Assembly: GCA_015903945.1 (NCBI GenBank)
Contig: JABMDL010000025.1
Location: 1 to 40,292 of the forward strand
Length of the DNA stretch: 40,292 bases
Direction of reading: 5' to 3'
Source: Nitrospira sp.
GTDB taxonomy: Bacteria > Nitrospirota > Nitrospiria > Nitrospirales > Nitrospiraceae
A model generated the notes under the pieces. That model saw only the letters and a program-made list of their open reading frames with translations, ran no database searches and had not been told where the DNA came from. The translations under genes and the position numbers were made by a program. Shown here piece by piece: positions 17,957 to 31,516 of this stretch; positions within the stretch are counted from its first letter, which is position 1, and each line of letters begins with the position of its first letter.

Positions 17957-19330
17957 TTACGTTTCTGTTGTCTTGTGTTGCTTGATGAGACGGGCCAGGT
18001 AGGTCCGTTGCAGCTTGAGAATCTCGGCGGCTTTGGTCTGATTGCCGCCTGCTTGTGCAAGGGCGCGGGTGATGATAAAGCGGCCATGCGCATTGATGGA
18101 TTCGTGGTAGGGCAAGTCAAAATACGGCGGATGCGCGCCGTCATGGGTGCGAAGTTCCGCATCCTCCGGCGTGAGTGCCAACCACGTGGGTTCGATGGTA
18201 TCCGTCGGGCTGAGTACCACGGCGCGGGCGATCACGTTGTCCAGCTCCCGAATATTCCCCGGCCAGGCATATCGAGTCAGTGTATCCACCGCCGCGTTGC
18301 TGAAGGTCATGCCGGGCCGTTTGGCATCCTTGGCATGCCGGTCGAGAAAGAACCGGGCGAGAGCGGGGATATCACCTCGGCGGTCGCGGAGCGGCGGGAG
18401 CGTGAACGTGATGACGTTCAGGCGAAAGTACAGATCTTCGCGGAACTGGCCGGCCTTCACGGCTTTTTTCAGATCCTTGTTCGTCGCAGCGATGATGCGG
18501 ATGTTGACGGACACGGTCTTCGAGCCGCCGACGCGGTGGAACTCACGGTCTTGCAGCACGCGAAGCAGTTTGGCCTGTAACGGCAGCGACATGTCGCCGA
18601 TCTCATCGAGGAAGACGGTGCCGCCGTCGGCCATTTCTAGTTTGCCTTTTTGCTGCCGATCTGCTCCTGTGAAGGCCCCGCGCTCGTGGCCGAAGAGTTC
18701 GTTCTCCAGCAGGGTTTCGGTCAGCGCCACACAATTGATCACGATGAGGGGCATGGCTTCGCGCGGGCTCCAGTGGTGGATGGAGCGGGCGAAGAGCTCC
18801 TTACCCGTTCCGCTTTCACCGAGCAGGAGCACGCTCGCATCGGACTTGGCGGCCCGCTGCGCTGCGTCCATCACGGACGTGATGGCTGGGCTGTTCCCGA
18901 CGATGGAGGCATAACGGCCGGCGACTTCGGAGCGGAGGCAATCGACTTGCCGGCGCAGCGAGTCGCGTTCCAGTGCCTTGCGGATGACGATCAGCAGGTG
19001 ATCTTTGTCGAGCGGTTTGGCCAAAAAGTCGTAGGCACCCTCCTTCATCGCGTCCACTGCTGCATCAACTGAGCCGTGGGCGGTCATGACGATGACAGGC
19101 AGGGTCTCCGTGTGTTTCGAGTTGTGGAGACGCTTGAGGACCTCGAGGCCGGTGAGTTTGGGCAGAGTCAGATCCAACAGCACGACATGGGGGGACTCTT
19201 GCGCGATTTGGTCGAGCGCCTGTTGTCCGTCCCGCGCGACGACCGTCACGTAGTGCAACGATTGCAGCCGATCTTCCAGTACGGTGACGATATCGGGGTC
19301 GTCGTCGACGATGAGAATTTTGGCGTGCAT
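17957..19330 (-). CDS. NtrC-family sigma-54-dependent response regulator
   Basis: This 457-residue activator has the three usual domains. A receiver (1-120) has acidic residues D10/D11, the phospho-acceptor D53 and K105. An AAA+ domain has Walker A GESGTGKE (171-178), the sigma-54 contact loop GAFTGA (218-223) and Walker [12 protein letters not shown] Fis-type helix-turn-helix ends the protein ([25 protein letters not shown]). It should activate sigma-54 promoters when phosphorylated. No kinase gene adjoins it; the orphan histidine kinase at 4428 could be its partner, but nothing in the sequence proves this. No clear ribosome site precedes the ATG. Neighbouring genes do not reveal the regulon. 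Confidence 0.92.
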   Translation of the reverse strand: MHAKILIVDDDPDIVTVLEDRLQSLHYVTVVARDGQQALDQIAQESPHVVLLDLTLPKLTGLEVLKRLHNSKHTETLPVIVMTAHGSVDAAVDAMKEGAYDFLAKPLDKDHLLIVIRKALERDSLRRQVDCLRSEVAGRYASIVGNSPAITSVMDAAQRAAKSDASVLLLGESGTGKELFARSIHHWSPREAMPLIVINCVALTETLLENELFGHERGAFTGADRQQKGKLEMADGGTVFLDEIGDMSLPLQAKLLRVLQDREFHRVGGSKTVSVNIRIIAATNKDLKKAVKAGQFREDLYFRLNVITFTLPPLRDRRGDIPALARFFLDRHAKDAKRPGMTFSNAAVDTLTRYAWPGNIRELDNVIARAVVLSPTDTIEPTWLALTPEDAELRTHDGAHPPYFDLPYHESINAHGRFIITRALAQAGGNQTKAAEILKLQRTYLARLIKQHKTTET

Positions 19331-19353
19331 GGTGTCTTGGTGGCAGATAGCCG

Positions 19354-19424
19354 TCAGCTGTCAGACCTCAGCCTCAACAAAGAATTCTCAACGCCGCATT
19401 TTCAGGCTGATAGCCGACAGCTGA
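19354..19424. repeat. Imperfect intergenic inverted repeat
   Basis: TCAGCTGTCAGACCTCAGCC (19354-19373) pairs with 19405-19424 at 16 of 20 positions. It sits between the DUF1015 gene and the regulator gene and resembles the other CTCAG/CTGAG repeats in the window. Confidence 0.6.
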
Positions 19425-19435
19425 TGACTGAACGC

Positions 19436-20758
19436 TCATCCTTGCATGACATTGATGACCAATCCTGTCAGCGGTTTGGGGAAGAAATAGGTCGATTTGT
19501 GCGGCATGCGTTCGCCCGCCGTCGCGACCGCCTGGATTTCACCGACCTTGGTGGCGTTGAGCAACAGCGCGCCTGTGCCGGTTCCCCGTGTCGCCCAATT
19601 CAGCGCTTCGTGATCATCTTTCGTGTAGAGAATCGCTTCCTGTTCCTGCTGTGTGGGACAGAGCTTCGTGATGATGAGGTGTTGCAGGAGTGACACATCG
19701 AGCTTGGTCCGGGGTGACGCCTGGGCGGAGGGGCGGTGGGTCGGTTTGAGTGTGAGGGTGATATAGCGGGTGTCCCCGTTCAGGGCCATTCCAAATACGG
19801 GCGCCGTCCGTCCACTTGTTCTGAGGGCGGTGATGAATTGTGTTCGCGCCGTCCCTTCCGTGGACGCCGTATAGGGAAATTCTTGAAAATCGAACGCATC
19901 GCCCAGCAGCGAAGTGATCCGCTCATACGACGGCAGCGGGGTGGTGGTGACTCGATGGGTTGGTAGGACCGTCAGGCCGGGGTCTTCCAGCGGCGCCAAG
20001 AGCATCAAGACGGCGTCGTAGGGCTGGAGTCCAGTGGATGCGCCTGCCTGTCGCCGGCGAGTGGTCTGATAGTTTAGGGCGGTTTCATAGCGATGGTGTC
20101 CGTCCGCGATGAAGAGCGGTTTGCTCCGCATCGCGTCCACGATTCGATCGAGCACCGCCGGCTCGGTCACGGCCCAAAGCTGTTCGCGGAACCCGGCGTC
20201 GTCCTGAAAGTCGTAGCGGGCCGGTGTGCCTTTCGTCTCCGTTTCGAGGAGTCCCAGCACGACCCCTTGCGGGTCTGAGTAGAGCGACCAGATCGGGCTG
20301 AAATTTGCCCCGCAGGCCTCGATGAGATTCAGTCGGTCGGTCTTGGCCGCGGCGCGCGTGTTTTCGTGGGGGTAAATATGCCCGGAGTCCAGGGCCTCAA
20401 GCTTCACCGCCGCGAGAAACCCGCGGAGCAGCTTCGTGGGCACGTTCGGGCTCGATCCAGGCGGGCGGTACTCGATCGTGTGGTAGTACACGGCCGGCTG
20501 GCGCTCGCGCGTAAGCGCGCCGGTCTTGATCCAGTCGCGCAGGGTCGCGGCGGCGCGGGTATACCGGTTGTCGGACGGGCTGTCGCCCGACCGGTCGAGT
20601 CCCAATTCCAGCCGGATGATATTGTACGGGCTCCGCTCGTGCAACGCCTGTTGACCGGCCGCATCGATGATGTCGTACGGGGGAGCGACAACGTGCTGGA
20701 TGTCGCCCACGACCGTCGTGTCGTACAGGGTGCCGTGAAAGGGAAGAATCTGTGACAT
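19436..20758 (-). CDS. DUF1015 family protein
   Basis: This 440-residue protein of the DUF1015 family (sometimes called SpoOJ/ParA/ParB/RepB-like or HTH-containing) has no established function. The family signatures are present: HVVAPPYDIID near the N terminus, SPYNIIRLELG, the IYPHENT block, LFIADGHHRYETAL and a C-terminal LTGLVINVM stretch. The ATG at 20758 follows AAAGGA by six to seven bases and gives the conserved start SQILPFHG; the longer form to 20836 adds 26 nonconserved residues. Adjacent genes on the same strand are the prenyl synthase upstream and the response regulator downstream, with gaps of about 110 bp, so an operon is possible but not certain. Confidence 0.9.
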   Translation of the reverse strand: MSQILPFHGTLYDTTVVGDIQHVVAPPYDIIDAAGQQALHERSPYNIIRLELGLDRSGDSPSDNRYTRAAATLRDWIKTGALTRERQPAVYYHTIEYRPPGSSPNVPTKLLRGFLAAVKLEALDSGHIYPHENTRAAAKTDRLNLIEACGANFSPIWSLYSDPQGVVLGLLETETKGTPARYDFQDDAGFREQLWAVTEPAVLDRIVDAMRSKPLFIADGHHRYETALNYQTTRRRQAGASTGLQPYDAVLMLLAPLEDPGLTVLPTHRVTTTPLPSYERITSLLGDAFDFQEFPYTASTEGTARTQFITALRTSGRTAPVFGMALNGDTRYITLTLKPTHRPSAQASPRTKLDVSLLQHLIITKLCPTQQEQEAILYTKDDHEALNWATRGTGTGALLLNATKVGEIQAVATAGERMPHKSTYFFPKPLTGLVINVMQG

Positions 20759-20871
20759 GGCGCGTCCTTTGCTGTGTGTGGTGGACGTTGAAATGGCCTC
20801 TTGGCGATTCTCCACCCTGCGCGGTGTTCTTTCCAATGCCGTTCAGCGGCGGAGACAGGCGGGAAGAACGA

Positions 20872-21876
20872 CTACCGGTCGCGGGTAATCATGTAGTCGG
20901 CAGTGACCGCGAGGGCGCGGCGAGCCGTGCTGTCTTCAAAGAGTTCGAGTTCGCGCTTGGCTGCGTCGATATATGTTCGAGCCCGGTCCATGGCATACGT
21001 AACTGACCCATATTCGGCCATCAGGAGCAGAATGCGATCCAGGTCGGTGGCGTTGAGCGTTCTGGTCTCCATCCGGTCCTTGATCATGTGGCGGTCGTGT
21101 TCCGAACAATGCTGGAGCAAATGGAGCAGGGGGAGTGTGGCCTTGCCTTGCCGCAAATCTTGTCCGATCGTTTTCCCGAGCGAGGCGCCGTTGGCAACGT
21201 AGTCCAGGTTATCATCGGCGACCTGGAAGGCGATCCCGAGGAATTGACCGAAGCGGAACAGGGCCTCCTGTTGCGCCTCTGATGCGTCGGCCAGAATGGC
21301 GCCCATGCGGCAGGCGGCCGCGATTAATCCGGCGGTCTTATGCTCGACGATCTTGATGTAATCGCTTTCGGGAATGGCGGGGTTCCCGTTGTAGTACAGC
21401 TGGAGCACTTCGCCTTCCGCCATCTTGTTGCAGGCTTCGGAGAGAACTTCGTTGATCCCTTGGCTCCGGAACTCGACGACCCGGCACATGGCCTTCGTGT
21501 AGAGATAGTCGCCGACGAGAATGCTGATCTGATTCCCCCACACCTTGCGCGCTGTTTTTTTACCGCGGCGGAGGTCGGCCTCATCAACCACGTCATCGTG
21601 TAGCAGAGTGGCCGTGTGGATGAACTCCACGACACTTCCGAGTTGATGGTGTTCCTTGGCGGCGTAGCCGCACAAGCGGGCGCTCAGGAGGAGCAGCAGG
21701 GGCCTGATGCGTTTGCCGCCTCCGCTCAAGATCTGGGCGGCGACGGTATTGACCAGGGCAACACTGGAGTCGAGATTTTTGTGGATCCGGTCCTCAACTC
21801 CGTCAAGTTCATGACGGTACGCGTCCCACACGTCCGCCATACTGTGAATGGTTGAGATCACGGACTCTTCAGCCAT
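20872..21876 (-). CDS. ispB: Trans-polyprenyl diphosphate synthase
   Basis: This all-trans prenyl chain elongase has 334 residues and probably makes the quinone side chain (octaprenyl or similar). It has the first aspartate-rich motif DDVVD (D94, D95, D98), followed by RRGKK, and the second motif DDNLD (D221, D222, D225). GGGKRIRPLLLLL (52-64) is the conserved diphosphate-binding region. The small-residue pattern before the first motif (HTATLLHDD) fits a long-chain type, although product length cannot be read safely. The ATG at 21876 lacks a Shine-Dalgarno site but has a TTGACT-N18-TACCAT promoter placing the transcript start at the ATG. The gene symbol rests on family resemblance. Confidence 0.88.
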   Translation of the reverse strand: MAEESVISTIHSMADVWDAYRHELDGVEDRIHKNLDSSVALVNTVAAQILSGGGKRIRPLLLLLSARLCGYAAKEHHQLGSVVEFIHTATLLHDDVVDEADLRRGKKTARKVWGNQISILVGDYLYTKAMCRVVEFRSQGINEVLSEACNKMAEGEVLQLYYNGNPAIPESDYIKIVEHKTAGLIAAACRMGAILADASEAQQEALFRFGQFLGIAFQVADDNLDYVANGASLGKTIGQDLRQGKATLPLLHLLQHCSEHDRHMIKDRMETRTLNATDLDRILLLMAEYGSVTYAMDRARTYIDAAKRELELFEDSTARRALAVTADYMITRDR

Positions 21877-21883
21877 GTGCCGG

Positions 21884-21913
21884 ATGGTAGGGCAGAGGAG
21901 GAAACAAAGTCAA
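21884..21913 (-). promoter_or_regulatory. Candidate leaderless promoter of the prenyl synthase gene
   Basis: On the minus strand TTGACT, an 18-base spacer and TACCAT lie 7 bp before the ATG at 21876. The predicted transcription start falls at the start codon. Confidence 0.5.
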
Positions 21914-21997
21914 GCAAACCGGAGCCGTTTTGGGGACCACAACCTTGACAGAAGAAGGACCCATCCAGTAAGTTTCCTCCCCTGAGCTATCGTCATT

Positions 21998-22016
21998 CGG
22001 CTGAGGGATTCAGCCG
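21998..22016. promoter_or_regulatory. Hairpin in the gltB upstream region
   Basis: CGGCTGA-GGGAT-TCAGCCG forms a perfect 7-bp stem about 90 bp before gltB. A TTGACA hexamer lies at 21945-21950 with no good -10 partner. The stem could be an operator or a leader hairpin; no known nitrogen-control site is recognised. Confidence 0.3.
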
Positions 22017-22106
22017 TGGCTATGGGGCTAGCCGGTCTAGGTTTCTTCGCTCAGCGTACCCCGTCTGACAAGGACACTTCTCCACATTCTTAATGAGATA
22101 CGGGAC

Positions 22107-26624
<4,518 letters not shown>

Positions 26625-26641
26625 CTCGCGGTTGCTCACTG

Positions 26642-26701
26642 TGAGGACTGAGTGCTGAGGAATGAGGGCCGAGTAAAGGATAGCGGATTTCTCAGTCCTC
26701 A
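26642..26701. repeat. Intergenic inverted repeat between gltB and gltD
   Basis: TGAGGACTGAG (26642-26652) pairs perfectly with CTCAGTCCTCA (26691-26701). The arms are the same 11-mer as in the amgK-murU gap, and variant copies (GTGCTGAGG, CAGTCCTGAATCCTCAG) flank them. In the mRNA it could form a hairpin that tunes gltD expression. Confidence 0.75.
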
Positions 26702-26730
26702 GTCCTGAATCCTCAGACCTGGAGAGAAGA

Positions 26731-28161
26731 ATGGGAGACCCGAAGGGTTTCATGAAATATGCCCGCGAGGGTCCGAAGCGAAAGCCGGTTGAGCTGCGTG
26801 TGCTCGATTGGAAGGAGATGTACGAGCCGATCGCCGAGGAGAAGCTGAAGGTGCAGGGGGCTCGCTGCATGGACTGCGGAGTGCCATTCTGCCAGGGATC
26901 GACGGGGTGCCCGGTCGTGAATTTGATTCCCGAGTGGAACGATCTTGTCTATCGCGGCCGCTGGAACGATGCATTGAAGGCGCTGCACACCACGAACAAC
27001 TTTCCCGAATTCACCGGCCGGCTTTGCCCGGCTCCCTGCGAGGGGGCGTGCGTACTCGGCATCAACGAAGACCCCGTCTCTATCCGCATTATCGAATGGA
27101 ACATCGTCGATCGGGGCTTCAACGAGGGCGAAGTCATTCCGATTCTGCCCGTGCGGAAAACCGGAAAGACGGTTGCCATTGTCGGCTCCGGGCCGTCGGG
27201 GCTCGCCGCTGCCCAACAATTGGCGCGTGCCGGCCATAGTGTCACCGTGTTCGAGAAGGCTGACCGCATCGGCGGGCTGCTCCGCTACGGTATCCCCGAT
27301 TTCAAGATGGAGAAATGGGTTATCGACCGCCGTTTGGAGCAGATGAAGGCCGAAGGCGTCGAGTTCAAACCCGGCGTGAAGGTCGGCACAGACATCACGG
27401 GCGAACAGTTGCAGAAACAGTTTGATGCGGTAGGGCTGACGATGGGCGCAGAGCAACCGCGCGAGTTGCCAATCCCGGGTCGGGATCTCAAGGGGATTCA
27501 TCTCGCGATGGACTATCTGATGCAGCAGAACAAACGGACGGCCGGCATTCAGGTCACGGATGAGCCGATCACGGCTAAAGGGAAGCGCGTCGTCATCATC
27601 GGCGGCGGCGATACGGGGTCGGACTGTCTGGGCACCGCCCATCGGCAGGGTTGTGCCGAAGCGCATCAGTTCGAGCTACTGCCGGAACCGCCGCCGGCCC
27701 GGGCCAGTTCGACTCCCTGGCCGCTCTGGCCGATGCAGCTCCGCACGTCGCACGCGCACGAAGAAGGCTGCGACCGGCAGTGGAGTGTGTCGACGACGAA
27801 ATTCACCGGCCACAACGGCCACGTCACCAAGCTGCATGCGCATCGCGTAAAGTTCGAAGGCGGCAGGTTCGAGCCGGTGCCTGGCACCGAGTTCACAATG
27901 GATGTGGATCTCGTGCTGCTCGCGATGGGGTTTACCGGTCCAGTGAAGAACGGCTTGCTCGATAGCCTCGGCGTCAAGTACGACCAACGCGGCGCGGTGT
28001 CGGCGGACGAGCACTTCATGACCAACCTGGACGGCGTTTTCGCCGGCGGCGATACCAAACGCGGCGCCTCCCTCATCGTCTGGGCGATCGCAGAAGGCCG
28101 CAAAATGGCGGCCGGGATCGACAAGTATCTGCAGGCGGGCAAGTCGGCGAAGGACGCCTGA
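26731..28161 (+). CDS. gltD: Glutamate synthase small (beta) subunit
   Basis: GltD oxidises NADPH and passes electrons through FAD and iron-sulfur clusters to GltB. The 476-residue protein has an N-terminal cysteine-rich domain (C46, C49, C54, C60, then C99, C103 and C107 in LCPAPCEGAC) for [4Fe-4S] clusters. An FAD-binding GSGPSGLAAAQQLARAG and GGLLRYGIPDFKM follow, then an NADPH-binding IIGGGDTGSDCLGTA, and a C-terminal FAD contact VFAGGDTKRGASLIVWAIAEG. A GGAGAG ribosome site lies 5-6 bases before the ATG. Its order after gltB and its length are standard. Confidence 0.96.
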   Translation: MGDPKGFMKYAREGPKRKPVELRVLDWKEMYEPIAEEKLKVQGARCMDCGVPFCQGSTGCPVVNLIPEWNDLVYRGRWNDALKALHTTNNFPEFTGRLCPAPCEGACVLGINEDPVSIRIIEWNIVDRGFNEGEVIPILPVRKTGKTVAIVGSGPSGLAAAQQLARAGHSVTVFEKADRIGGLLRYGIPDFKMEKWVIDRRLEQMKAEGVEFKPGVKVGTDITGEQLQKQFDAVGLTMGAEQPRELPIPGRDLKGIHLAMDYLMQQNKRTAGIQVTDEPITAKGKRVVIIGGGDTGSDCLGTAHRQGCAEAHQFELLPEPPPARASSTPWPLWPMQLRTSHAHEEGCDRQWSVSTTKFTGHNGHVTKLHAHRVKFEGGRFEPVPGTEFTMDVDLVLLAMGFTGPVKNGLLDSLGVKYDQRGAVSADEHFMTNLDGVFAGGDTKRGASLIVWAIAEGRKMAAGIDKYLQAGKSAKDA

Positions 28162-28252
28162 TCATAATCGCTGCCCAGTCGTGTAAACGCTCCAACCGGT
28201 CGTGCCTCCCCCCTCCGATAGCTGAACAGCTGGTATTTCTCTGCGTATTCGC

Positions 28253-28258
28253 TAGAAT
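28253..28258 (+). promoter_or_regulatory. -10 box of a probable leaderless gene
   Basis: TAGAAT lies 6 bp before the GTG start at 28265, which has no Shine-Dalgarno site. No strong -35 box is seen at the right distance. Confidence 0.45.
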
Positions 28259-28264
28259 AGCCGT

Positions 28265-28765
28265 GTGTTCGTCTACGAGCCGATATTCAAAATCTTGAAT
28301 GCAGCGGGTGTACGGTATGTGGTGGTTGGTGGGGTTGCCACCCTGTTGCATGGTTATGCCCGCTTGACGGCGGATGTCGATCTGGCTGTCGATCTTGCGC
28401 CGCAAGAAGCACTCAAAATGATTCGAGCGTTGGCTGGTAAAGGGTTTAGGCCGCAAGTTCCCGTTTCGGCGGAAACGTTTGCTGATCCAGTGGTCCGTGA
28501 AGAGTGGCTTCAAGAAAAACATATGTGCGCCTTTTCGCTCGTTGACTCAATGAATCCCATGCGCGTGGTGGATTTGCTGCTCAAACCAGAAGTTCCGTTT
28601 GAAGACCTCTTGGCTCGGTCCAAGGAAGCGTTTGTGGGTGAGACAAGAGTCAGAGTCGCATCTCTTGATGACCTCATTACATTGAAACGGTACGCCGGTA
28701 GGCCGCAGGATTTAGCAGACATTGAGGAGTTGGAGGCGATCCGCAGAAGAAAGGGAGATCGCTGA
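28265..28765 (+). CDS. AbiEii-like nucleotidyltransferase
   Basis: This 166-residue protein belongs to the DNA polymerase beta-like nucleotidyltransferase superfamily, close to AbiEii/AbiGii and MNT-type toxin-antitoxin nucleotidyltransferases. The core motif VVVGGVATLLHG (G22, G23) is followed by the metal-binding pair D37 and D39 in TADVDLAV. The C-terminal half (LDDLITLKRYAGRPQDLADIEEL) matches the helical end of such proteins. Some members modify tRNA 3' ends or partner toxins, but the target here is unknown. The gene starts with GTG and appears leaderless. A small gene follows with one intervening base, so the two probably act together as a toxin-antitoxin-like unit. Confidence 0.75.
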   Translation: MFVYEPIFKILNAAGVRYVVVGGVATLLHGYARLTADVDLAVDLAPQEALKMIRALAGKGFRPQVPVSAETFADPVVREEWLQEKHMCAFSLVDSMNPMRVVDLLLKPEVPFEDLLARSKEAFVGETRVRVASLDDLITLKRYAGRPQDLADIEELEAIRRRKGDR

Positions 28766-28766
28766 T

Positions 28767-28985
28767 ATGGCAGACAATCGTGAGGGTGCTTCAGGGAAGG
28801 CGCAAGCGGAACATTGGGACGCCAGTGATCAAAGTCTGCTTTCAGCCACGTTGATGGCGACGCCGGCTCAACGGCTGGCTTGGCTGGATGAGGCACTGCG
28901 GCTGGCCTATGCGACCGGAGCCTTAAAGCCGAGAAAATTCCTCACCCAAGAGGAATGGGATGCGATGGGGTCATCGAACCCGTGA
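28767..28985 (+). CDS. Small protein paired with the nucleotidyltransferase
   Basis: This 72-residue soluble protein starts one base after the nucleotidyltransferase stop, with GGGAG a short distance upstream, so the two genes are almost certainly cotranscribed. It has a polar N terminus and a predicted helical core (TPAQRLAWLDEALRLAYATGALKP) ending in a short acidic tail. I do not recognise a named family. The position fits a small partner or antitoxin of the nucleotidyltransferase; this is inference from context only. The ATG at 28767 is favoured because the longer in-frame form would overlap the upstream gene. Confidence 0.65.
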   Translation: MADNREGASGKAQAEHWDASDQSLLSATLMATPAQRLAWLDEALRLAYATGALKPRKFLTQEEWDAMGSSNP

Positions 28986-29490
28986 TCGTCTGGATCTTTC
29001 CCAAGGGACTGGCTCCTTGAGTCTGTCGAAAGGTGTCTGTCCCGGTTCTCTTATTCTTTCTGAAGCGTGCCAGGGCTCATCGCGTCTTTGCCGCATATAT
29101 CCTCTTTGCAGGTCCTGTCACGGCGAACAGCCCCACCGTGCATGAGGGCGGGGTGTCCCGTTGGTCTCCCGTGCTCGCGCGCCGCGCACACGGGATCCAT
29201 CGCATTTTCAAGTTTCGGGCGGTGCTCGCCGCATGCGCGCAGTAGGAGACCAATCGGGGCACCCTTGCGGGAACTCGTAGACGGGACCGAAACGCATCCG
29301 TTCGCCATGTACCCGAAGTCAGTTCCAGCTTTCCTTCTCGACTGAGCCTTGGTGGGAGGCCTACTCCTCCCGGCAAAGCCGCTCTGTGCCTTGGTACGCC
29401 CACTTGAACTTTTAATTAGTTCCTGACACCATTTTGAACTCGAAGCCGGGTTTGAACGTTGGCGGCAACTCCCATATCGTAGGAGGTCTT
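28986..29490. other. Gene-free accessory region with a structured inverted repeat
   Basis: About 500 bases lie between the nucleotidyltransferase pair and the OLD-type ATPase. The several short open frames here overlap in conflicting directions and look like shadows. The notable part is the inverted repeat at 29151-29264. The AGGAGG at 29481-29486 is the ribosome site of the ATPase gene. Confidence 0.4.
29151..29264. repeat. Inverted-repeat element of unknown type
   Basis: GGGTGTCCCGTTGGTCTCC (29151-29169) pairs with 29245-29264 with one mismatch and one extra base. The enclosed 75 bp hold a smaller palindrome (CCCGTG/CACGGG around a GC-rich core, 29168-29194). The element may be a small mobile repeat or encode a structured RNA. 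Confidence 0.5.
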
Positions 29491-31449
29491 GTGCTTACAC
29501 TGATCAAAGCGCAGGTCTGGAAATACAAGTCGATTGAAGACTCGACGCCGGTCGAACTGGCCGATGCCGTCACGGTGCTGGTCGGGAAAAATGAGTCCGG
29601 CAAGACGGCCTTTCTCGAAGCCCTCCATAAGGCCCTGCCGCTCGGCGCTGCCAAGTACGACTATGTTGCCGACTACCCGCGTAAAGACCTGGTGCGCTAC
29701 CGGCCGGAGCACGCGGCCAAGCACTACCAGAAGGTGGTGCGGCTCACATTCCGCATCGGGAAGGTGCTGGCCGATAAGATCAACAAAGAAGTGTTCGGCG
29801 GTGAAGAAGTGATCACTGCCGGCCACACGTTCGCGCGCGACACGACCATCGCCAACACGAACTCGATCGAGTTTGACGTGGACGAGAAAGCGGCCTTGGC
29901 CGCGCTCAACAAGTCGCTCGGCGACCTGGAACACAAAGAGGAAGTCTTTGCCGGCGCTGCGACGCTCGCCGATGTGCTGACCAAGATCGAAGGACTCAGT
30001 CTTCCTGACGATAGCTCGCTGGCCGCCTTTGCAGCACGGTGGCGCGCTCGGGCCATGAAGGTCAGCGGGTGGGGGATGATCGATGGCTATATCTGGCACG
30101 CCTACCTGTCGCCGGCGCTGCCGAAGTTTCTCTATTTCGATGACTACAAGCTGCTTGAGGGCAAGATCAACTTGCCGTGGCTGCAACAGCGGGAATCGGC
30201 CAATCAGTTGAGCGACGCCGACGAGACGGCACAAGGCCTCCTGCAGCTTGCCGGCACGACGCTGAAAGAGCTGATGAGCGACGAGGACTATGAAACCGCA
30301 AAGGCCAAGATCGAAGCCATCGGACTGAACATCACACAGAAGGTCTTTGAGTTCTGGAAGCAGAACCAGGACCTGGATGTGGAGTTCGACCTCAAGAGCG
30401 ATGCCAAGGATGTGGCGCCCTTCAACAACGGCATCAATCTCTACATCCGAATCAAGAACCGGCGGCACGGCGTGACGGTGCCGTTCGATCAACGCAGCAA
30501 GGGCTTTATCTGGTTCTTCAGCTTCCTCGTCTGGTTCGACGCCGTGCAGTCGCGGGCATCGACAAAGGATGATCTGATCCTGCTGCTGGATGAGCCCGGA
30601 TTGAACCTGCATGCGCTGGCCCAGGCAGATTTTCTCTCCTACATTCGGAAGCTGTCGGAACAGCACCAGATCATCTATACGACGCATTCACCGTTTATGG
30701 TGGGCAGTGCGTATCTTGAAGATGTGCGCGTGGTTGAGGACCGTGTCAGGGAAGGGACTAAGATCACAGGCGACCTGGCAGGTTCGTCTGACGAGAGCGT
30801 GTTTCCGCTGCAGGCTGCGCTCGGCTATTCCATCACGCAGCACCTGTTCATTGCCAAGAAAAACATCCTGGTTGAAGGCCCGGCAGAGCTGATCTTACTG
30901 CAGCACATGGGAGCCCTGCTGGAAGCCAGCGGCAAGCCGGGTCTGGGGGATGCGATCCTGGTGCCGGTCGGTGGTCTGGTCAAGGTGGCCACCTTCGTCG
31001 CACTGCTCGGATCCAACACACTACAACTTGTCGTGCTGCACAGCCGTCCCGCCGCGCCGCACCAGAAGCTGGAGGACCTAATCACGCAGAAGCTGATCGA
31101 ACGCAAGCGCGTCCTGAACTACTCAATGTTCCTCGATTACGGGCCCAGCGACGCCGGCATTGAAGACCTCCTGCCGGCCGATGTTTATATTGCGGCGTTC
31201 AATCAGGCCTACGCCACGGAACTGAATGGCGTGACTCTGACAGCCGCTGATCTGGGAGAGCAGCGACGCATCATCGAGGGCATCAACCACTGGCTGAAGG
31301 CGAAAGGCGTCACGCTCTTAAAGGACGGCGGCTTCAACCACTACCGCGTCGCCCAGACCATCCTGCCGGCGCTCAAGGCCAATGAACTCAAGCCTGAGGA
31401 GTTAGAGAGGTTTGAGAGACTGTTTGCGAAAGTGGCTGAAGTACTGTGA
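29491..31449 (+). CDS. OLD-family AAA ATPase with altered Toprim site
   Basis: This 652-residue protein has an SMC/ABC-type ATPase head and a C-terminal Toprim-like domain, as in OLD nucleases, several of which defend against phage. Walker A is GKNESGKT (32-39); Walker B is LILLLDEPGLNLH (D367, E368), followed by a Q-x-IYTTHSP switch. The Toprim entry NILVEG (E462) and VPVGGLVKVATFVALLG are conserved, but where the family usually has an acidic D-x-D the protein has H517-S518-R519 (VVLHSRP). Metal-dependent cleavage may therefore be lost or changed. The GTG at 29491 follows AGGAGG by four bases, which beats the upstream TTG frame. No UvrD-like GajB partner is present. Confidence 0.8.
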   Translation: MLTLIKAQVWKYKSIEDSTPVELADAVTVLVGKNESGKTAFLEALHKALPLGAAKYDYVADYPRKDLVRYRPEHAAKHYQKVVRLTFRIGKVLADKINKEVFGGEEVITAGHTFARDTTIANTNSIEFDVDEKAALAALNKSLGDLEHKEEVFAGAATLADVLTKIEGLSLPDDSSLAAFAARWRARAMKVSGWGMIDGYIWHAYLSPALPKFLYFDDYKLLEGKINLPWLQQRESANQLSDADETAQGLLQLAGTTLKELMSDEDYETAKAKIEAIGLNITQKVFEFWKQNQDLDVEFDLKSDAKDVAPFNNGINLYIRIKNRRHGVTVPFDQRSKGFIWFFSFLVWFDAVQSRASTKDDLILLLDEPGLNLHALAQADFLSYIRKLSEQHQIIYTTHSPFMVGSAYLEDVRVVEDRVREGTKITGDLAGSSDESVFPLQAALGYSITQHLFIAKKNILVEGPAELILLQHMGALLEASGKPGLGDAILVPVGGLVKVATFVALLGSNTLQLVVLHSRPAAPHQKLEDLITQKLIERKRVLNYSMFLDYGPSDAGIEDLLPADVYIAAFNQAYATELNGVTLTAADLGEQRRIIEGINHWLKAKGVTLLKDGGFNHYRVAQTILPALKANELKPEELERFERLFAKVAEVL

Positions 31450-31516
31450 CCGCTGTGTGCCCGCCGCTTCACAACAGACTACAACGGACGTGAAGCGCAA
31501 GTGTGCCGGGAGTCTG

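Noticed and set aside
28960..29403. Several overlapping short frames in the gap before the OLD ATPase
   Set aside because: They conflict with one another, cross the inverted repeat, and have no ribosome sites or domains.
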